A DNA stretch of 64,000 nucleotides from Sternotherus odoratus. Lineage: Eukaryota; Chordata; Testudines; Kinosternidae. The notes under the pieces are model-generated. The model did not search any database. It was not told the DNA's origin and saw nothing but the letters and a program-made list of their open reading frames with translations. The position numbers and the translations under genes are program-made. The first letter of the stretch is position 1. Each line of letters starts with the position of its first letter. Positions 60,501-64,000 of this stretch are shown piece by piece. The stretch spans positions 43,236,848-43,300,847 of the forward strand of contig JAVMKO010000010.1 of assembly GCA_032164245.1 (NCBI GenBank), written 5' to 3'.

Positions 60501-61332
60501 AAGGGTTAAAGACATGTCTAGTTAGTATAAATTGTACACCCTCCACTCAACCAGTTAATATCCCCCCACCAACCCTTTTCCTCAGTTGTCAGAAACAGCT
60601 AGCCCACAAGGTGAGCCAACAGCCTGAAAGAGGAACCTGTTTCACTCTTTGGGATTAAACTCTTTTGGTAGGTTGGGAAGAGTTTTATTCCTTCTTCCCA
60701 CCAAGACAACAGGCTCTCGGAATGGCAGTTAGCAGAGTCAGAAATTAGCCTAAATGCCACTGCTTCCTTGATCTTCTCATTCAGGTATTCTCAACTCATT
60801 TTAATTCAACCCTAAACAAAAATGCTTTCACATTCTGAGAGCTTGATGCTGAGTTTGGGCCCAAACCAAATTAAAACAAGCCCTTTCTGAATGGAGTTTA
60901 ACTGGATAGTCATTTAACTATATCAACCATGCTACATTACTCCAACATCTCTGTGCTCCATCAGTTTTCTTGTTTAAAGTACTAGAGAATCAATGAGAAA
61001 ACAGACATATAAAACACATTTCTAACCAGAAAGCAGATTCCTCAGAGCACAAACACCAAACTCGTTTCTGAACGCTGAGCCCTTATGCACTAGTGTGTAA
61101 GCATCCAGATGTGAAGAATTTTAGGGTTAACCTCTAGAATATTGATGCTGAAGTAGTAAGAGAGAGTTTGACAGCAACCAGGAGCTTAATGCATGAATAC
61201 AACATTTTTACAGCTAAGTAGTATAAAGAACTGAGAAATGTAACACTGGAGAGTGGTATTACCTGTCCCTGAAGTGACCACAAATTGTTGTAGTCCCAGG
61301 TATACTTCCAAGTTATCCTGCAGAACTGGGAA
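36513..61332 (-). CDS. XPO6: XPO6 (exportin-6), C-terminal 613 residues, 13 exons, partial
   Basis: Exportin-6 is a RanGTP-dependent importin-beta-family receptor that carries profilin-actin out of the nucleus. Coding exons, minus strand: 61332-61263, 58120-57961, 57234-57142, 52491-52347, 51767-51621, 50718-50529, 48768-48613, 46339-46225, 44296-44125, 43628-43467, 39928-39830, 38889-38659, 36614-36513. Lengths 70, 160, 93, 145, 147, 190, 156, 115, 172, 162, 99, 231, 102 total 1842 nt (614 codons with stop), and every exon junction keeps phase. The sequence follows the human protein closely (start [17 protein letters not shown]; end [13 protein letters not shown]). All segments are alpha-helical solenoid repeats; the N-terminal Ran-binding part is outside the window. 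Introns are GT/AG; the donor after 51621 (GTGCTG) is weak. No stop or frameshift seen. Roughly the last 55% of the usual 1125 residues is present. Several hAT, CR1 and Tigger insertions lie in its introns. Confidence 0.97.
37185..37375 (+). mobile_element. CR1 LINE 3' fragment
   Basis: Matches the CR1 3' region: 'gttcattccctttggggcac' and 'ctagatgaacctttggtctg' then 'acccagtagggccattctc'. It is the opposite strand of the copy at 55329-55795. In the last XPO6 intron. Confidence 0.85.
37490..38136. mobile_element. AT-rich nonautonomous DNA transposon (hAT-like)
   Basis: The left end tagggctgtcaattaat and right end attaatcatttgacggccct are inverted. The sequence inside is AT-rich with repeated 'gattaa' units near both ends. 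The flanking 8-mers tttcatag and tttataag match only partly (5/8), so the boundary is approximate. Confidence 0.75.
38976..39539. mobile_element. Nonautonomous hAT transposon
   Basis: Left end CAGGGGTGGGCAAACTATGG, right end 'atgttgcccacccctg', inverted; same family as 6165-6767. Interior is G-rich with irregular repeats of 'ggtcaggggacaggga'-like text. The target duplication is decayed (4/8). It lies 87 bp upstream of the 231-nt XPO6 exon. Confidence 0.85.
40735..41090. mobile_element. Nonautonomous hAT transposon
   Basis: Inverted ends cagaggttctccaatttc and gtctgagaaccactg; related to 23190-23742 but in the opposite orientation. Target duplication not clearly preserved. In an XPO6 intron. 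Confidence 0.8.
42664..42993. mobile_element. Nonautonomous hAT transposon (330 bp)
   Basis: Left end cagtgggggacaacct, right end aagttgccgaccagtg, inverted. Flanks CTATAGAA and CTACTGAA agree at 6/8. Contains an internal repeated 'cagctcccattgg' / 'cagctcccagtgg' motif. XPO6 intron. Confidence 0.8.
45000..45995 (-). mobile_element. CR1 LINE, 5'-truncated, with remnant reverse transcriptase
   Basis: The minus strand ends near 45000 in the CR1 3' end ('ggttggactagaggtttcct' on the minus strand). Further upstream (to about 45995) it encodes a broken reverse transcriptase: [12 protein letters not shown] followed by [12 protein letters not shown], where ADD is the catalytic motif. Several frame changes show it is dead. 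In an XPO6 intron. Confidence 0.92.
46523..47238. mobile_element. Nonautonomous hAT transposon with internal palindrome (716 bp)
   Basis: Inverted ends CAGGGGTGGGGAACC and GGTTCCCCACCCCTG lie between perfect 8-bp duplications GTTTAGAA (46515-46522 and 47239-47246). It contains an imperfect 38-bp inverted repeat (46634-46671 and 46694-46731) and a C-rich tract (46800-47070). It encodes no transposase. XPO6 intron. Confidence 0.95.
49858..50480 (-). mobile_element. CR1-type LINE 3' region, reversed
   Basis: Plus-strand text 'aaggttggaaggtaccatta', 'tcatctagtctgacctcctg' and 'ccctggaggaaaattccttc' is the complement of a CR1 3' UTR type. It ends before the 190-nt XPO6 exon at 50529. Confidence 0.8.
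50920..51040 (+). repeat. MIR fragment joined to a DNA-transposon fragment
   Basis: MIR-like 'ggttcagttctctgggtaac' and 'cttgagcaattcactcc' run to about 51018, then 'gggctttgtctacactg' resembles the end of the element at 54011-54278. Confidence 0.5.
52901..52920. repeat. Poly-G run
   Basis: About 18 consecutive g in an XPO6 intron; prone to sequencing error and slippage. Confidence 0.9.
53364..53672. mobile_element. Nonautonomous hAT transposon (309 bp)
   Basis: Left end cagggtttgcaaccttt, right end aggttacctactcctg, inverted. Flanks TTCCAGTC (53356-53363) and TTCTAGTC (53673-53680) agree at 7/8. AT-rich interior. XPO6 intron. Confidence 0.88.
54011..54278. mobile_element. Short DNA transposon with gggcttgtcc ends
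   Basis: The terminal gggcttgtcc (54011-54020) and ggacaagccc (54269-54278) are perfect inverses. The element is 268 bp and has internal 'cgatcgattta' / 'ataaattgatcg' inverses. It may be a Harbinger-type MITE; the target duplication is not clear. Confidence 0.7.
55085..55328 (+). mobile_element. CR1 LINE 3' end
   Basis: Same 3' type as 8008-8274 ('ttggatattaggaaaaactt', 'gggttggactagatgatctc') and ends in two copies of 'attctatg'. Confidence 0.92.
55329..55795 (-). mobile_element. CR1 LINE 3' end, opposite strand
   Basis: Plus-strand 'tggccctactgggtcagacc', 'gttccacaggttgactgtgt' and 'cacaccagtcattattttat' are the complement of a second CR1 subfamily. Its 3' end abuts the 3' end of the copy at 55085-55328, so the two are tail to tail. 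Confidence 0.92.
57364..57384. repeat. (AC)n microsatellite
   Basis: About ten ac units, 130 bp upstream of the 93-nt XPO6 exon on the minus strand. Confidence 0.9.
58226..58241. repeat. (CT)n microsatellite
   Basis: Short ct run in an XPO6 intron, 105 bp upstream (minus strand) of the 160-nt exon. Confidence 0.85.
59252..59646. mobile_element. Nonautonomous hAT transposon with perfect duplication
   Basis: Inverted ends CAGTGATCCCCAACCTTTT and GGTTGGGGACCACTG lie between perfect TTATACAC copies (59244-59251 and 59647-59654). Interior has two copies of 'atgtccgccgaaaacccgca' about 70 bp apart and repeated 'ggaagggaaggcggccgga'. XPO6 intron. Confidence 0.95.
60072..60495. mobile_element. Nonautonomous hAT transposon with perfect duplication and internal repeat
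   Basis: Inverted ends CAGTGGTCCCCAACCCCC and GGTTGGGGACCACTG lie between perfect TTCTAAAG copies (60064-60071 and 60496-60503). An approximately 54-bp unit with 'ggcgtggcgggagcggtgag' is tandemly doubled at about 60143-60240. Related ends to 59252-59646. Confidence 0.95.
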
Positions 61333-61690
61333 CTAGGAAAAAAGGGACACAAGAGGTGTGATTTTAATGTTAAGGCAGAGAGACTTAATGCTTCTCCATT
61401 ACAGTTAATTTGGGCCAGAGGATAATTGCTTCCCATTTTCTCCTCTTCCTCCTCCCCCATAATTAGTCTTACCAAAGGCATTTGGAAGAAGGGAAGGATT
61501 GTAGATTCTGGAGGTGCTGATGCCCTAAGCTTTTCTATTCTAGACCGTTAGCATCAAAACCAGAAAGGTTCTTGTGTTAGAGACATTCCTTAAGTAAGAG
61601 CTGTCCACATCAACACAGGTAGTCAATGCTGACATGATGGCTACCTGAGAAGGGCAGTGGTGGTGCAGCACAGGATGTTGCTAGTCATTA

Positions 61691-62262
61691 CAGTAAAACC
61701 TCGATTTAACGGACCTCGAATCAATGGACTTCGGATGCAACGGACAAAATTTCTGATCCATATCAGACCGCGACCACTCCCGGCTGCCGCCCGGGTCCCG
61801 GCGGCGGGCGGGCTGGCTGCCGGCTCCCGGCGGCGGGCGGGCTGGCTGCCGGCTCCCGGCTGGCTGCTGGCTCCCGGCCGGCTCCCGGCGGCGGGCGGGC
61901 TGGCTGCCGGCTCCCGGCTGCCGCCCGGGTCCCGGCGACGGGCGGGCTGGCTGCCGGCTCCCGGCTGTCGCCCGGGTCCCGGCGGCGGGCGGGCTGGCTG
62001 CCGGCTCCCATCCGGGTCCCGGCGGCGGGCGGGCTGGCTGCCGGCTCCCACCCAGGTTCCGGCGGCGGGCGGGCTGGCTGCCGGCTCCCGGCTGCTGCCC
62101 GGGTCCCGGCGGCGGGCGGGCTGCAGAGCTGCTGCCCAGACCCTGTGGCGGGTGAGCTGCTGCTCCAACAGCTCGTTTTTTAAAAAAAAATTATTAAACG
62201 GACTTTTTGATTTAACGGACACCCCCTCGCCCGAATTAGTCCGTTAAATGGAGGTTTTACTG
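61691..62262. mobile_element. Tigger-like (TcMar) element with internal minisatellite
   Basis: The terminal CAGTAAAACCTCGATTTAAC (61691 on) and its inverse (to 62262) lie between TA dinucleotides, the mariner/Tigger target. No transposase is encoded. Most of the interior is a GC-rich tandem array (see next). In the XPO6 intron upstream of the 70-nt exon. Confidence 0.9.
61780..62130. repeat. GC-rich minisatellite inside the Tigger-like element
   Basis: At least seven copies of 'gcgggcgggctggctgccgg' recur at irregular spacing of about 30-55 bp, with 'ccgcccgggtcccggc' between them. Very high CpG content. A 196-codon open frame across it is a by-product of the repeat. Confidence 0.9.
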
Positions 62263-64000
62263 TACTGAAATGCATATGCAGCCCTGCCCTGCCCAGGACC
62301 CAGGAGTGAAAAGATGGGATTGCAGATCAGAATTGAGGTGCACAGGCACGGATAGGTGTGGAAAACTTGCATCGCACTATCTCCATCAGTTTGTTCTCTT
62401 TGCAACTGTTAAAAATACCACCCCCAATATCTTCCACTAAAAAAAAAAAAAAAAAAAGTTGAGTCTAAGCGTTTTCAGTCCTTCCCTGATGTAGCATACG
62501 GGGAAAATGTTGCAGCCACTCTGCTGGCAAGCTGCTAACAATAACTTAAGTGGATGGATACCCACAAAGAAAGGAACCAAAGAAATGAACATCCTGTGTA
62601 AGAGGCTCTCTCTGAGGCCAGGTATTCAGAGCATTAAATTCCTCCTGAACACAAAAGTCATTGGCAAGAGGTATTACCAATTACTAGGAACACTAACTTG
62701 CCAACGTGAAGGGAGATGCTACACACAAAACACTGAGTAGGAAATATCTTGGCTGGTTCCCCAACAGACCATGTTACTCTAGCATTACATACTGCAGAGC
62801 TATTCACACTGCCAGTGGCTAAGTCAACCCTTGTGTATTCAGTTGGAACGCAAGATCTAGCTTTTCTAACAGATATATCAAGAAAAAAAAAAGTCCTTTC
62901 TATCCCTTCTAACCTGGAATAATAATTCTCCTCCAATTCCTACAAGCAAGGACAGAGGTTTAACCAGCAAGAACTTTCTCCTGCTTTAAATGCAGTCAAA
63001 AGCACACAGGGCTAAGGCTGCAAGTCTGTCACGGATTCAGTGATTTCTGGGACCACTGTGGCTTCTGCAGCTGCTGGTGTGACTGACCCCAGCGCTACCC
63101 GAGCCTGCCACACTGGCCACTGCTGGTGCAATCTCGGCTACTGCACTGCCCCCCACCCCTTCCCCCAGTAATTGTCCCAGGCCACCTCTTGCCCCAGAGC
63201 ATCAGCGGTTTCATCCCTACACAAACCTAGATATCCACTCTGTTGAAGTGTGGTCATTCACTTCCCACTGCCAGGCATCACATGCAGATTAGAGACATGA
63301 TGTACAGTGACTTAATTTATTCTGGACACAATTTCACTTACTGATTTGTGGTCTAAAGGCTGGTCACATGTTAAAAGAGCATTTCACAAACTACTGTAAC
63401 ATGCATATGAAACTCATTAAGTATTTCTTGGATTATCTAATGTCCTAGAACTGAGCAGGGCTCCAAGGAAAGATACTTAATACTGAAACAGGAGTTCAGA
63501 TGAAGGAACTCTCAACCACAAGGTTAGAACTTTCTTAAAAACACAGAGAAAGATTTTTTTTAAACCATGTGTTCTTCACCAAATGATGTTTGCTTTCTGC
63601 ATTTCACTCTGTACTTACAGTGAAAGGAGACCAGGCCCTTTCACTTTGATTGTAGTAAGGTTCATGAGCACTGTGCTGCAAACACTGCAGGGGAACATTT
63701 CTCTTCATACAAACAATTTTTCATTGCAATTAAACAAATCTTTCCATGACTTTTTAGCGCTAGTCTTAGAAAAGATTTTAACAAACATGCTTTTGGGACT
63801 TGAAAATGTCGCTTTAGATGAAATACCAGTATGTGTAAGCATAAGACAAAGCAAGTGAGCTTCATTCTCTTCTCTCAAACACAAGTTTTCTGCTTTTCAG
63901 GGAATGTGTTCCATGCCTTCAGGTATATAGACAGCTCCATGACATAGCACAGTAGAGTAATTACACCTGTTAAGTGATCCTAGTGAATTCAGACACTTTT
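62263..64000. other. XPO6 intron continuing beyond the window
   Basis: A poly-A run is at 62439-62457. I looked for the next upstream XPO6 exon (the part before FPVLQDN) and did not find one, so this looks like intron up to the edge. Confidence 0.6.

Noticed and set aside
61780..62130. CRISPR-like array of repeats
   Set aside because: Spacing is irregular, spacers are themselves repetitive, and the setting is a vertebrate intron.
61657..62247. Long open frames on both strands (196 and 193 codons)
   Set aside because: Produced by the GC-rich minisatellite inside the Tigger-like element; the protein is a simple repeat.
63600..63665. Possible next upstream XPO6 exon on the minus strand with a GTAAGT-like donor
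   Set aside because: The translation does not match the XPO6 sequence expected before FPVLQDN, and no acceptor fits.

Overview
The window is vertebrate nuclear DNA, almost certainly from a cryptodiran (hidden-necked) turtle. The coding sequence is split into short exons with GT/AG introns. CR1 LINE 3' ends and old MIR-type SINEs are common. At 23054-23795 there is a tRNA-headed SINE with a CR1-like tail that matches what I know of the turtle Cry SINE family. Nonautonomous hAT transposons are unusually dense. The species cannot be told from the window.

Three protein genes lie head to tail on the minus strand. DECR2 (peroxisomal 2,4-dienoyl-CoA reductase) is complete: 8 coding exons between 10992 and 2209, 298 codons, C-terminal SAKL peroxisome signal. 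NME4 (mitochondrial nucleoside diphosphate kinase) is complete: 5 coding exons between 28038 and 18065, 206 codons, with a separate first exon encoding the mitochondrial leader. XPO6 (exportin-6, profilin-actin nuclear exporter) is partial: its last 13 coding exons lie between 61332 and 36513 and encode the C-terminal 613 residues; its N-terminal exons and promoter are beyond the right edge. Summed exon lengths keep the reading frame in all three. CpG-rich promoters precede DECR2 (about 10860-11640) and NME4 (about 27480-28480). The genes are not functionally linked: peroxisomal fat oxidation, mitochondrial nucleotide metabolism, and nuclear export of actin.

The rest is introns and intergenic DNA: 1-2208 (DECR2 3' flank), 11640-17770 (DECR2 to NME4), 28500-35900 (NME4 to XPO6). 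At least twelve hAT elements can be delimited by their inverted ends; seven keep a perfect 8-bp target duplication, which suggests young insertions. There is also a Tigger-like element with an internal minisatellite, a long-TIR palindromic element at about 29935-30262, and several CR1 fragments.

The standout is the hAT element at 24378-25376 in NME4 intron 1. Between intact hAT ends and a perfect duplication (GGCTACAT) it carries a piece of another gene: the start codon, 42 codons and apparently the GC-rich 5' leader of RASGRF2 exon 1. This is the structure of a gene-capturing (Pack-type) transposon, here carrying a CpG-rich promoter-like segment in the same orientation as NME4.
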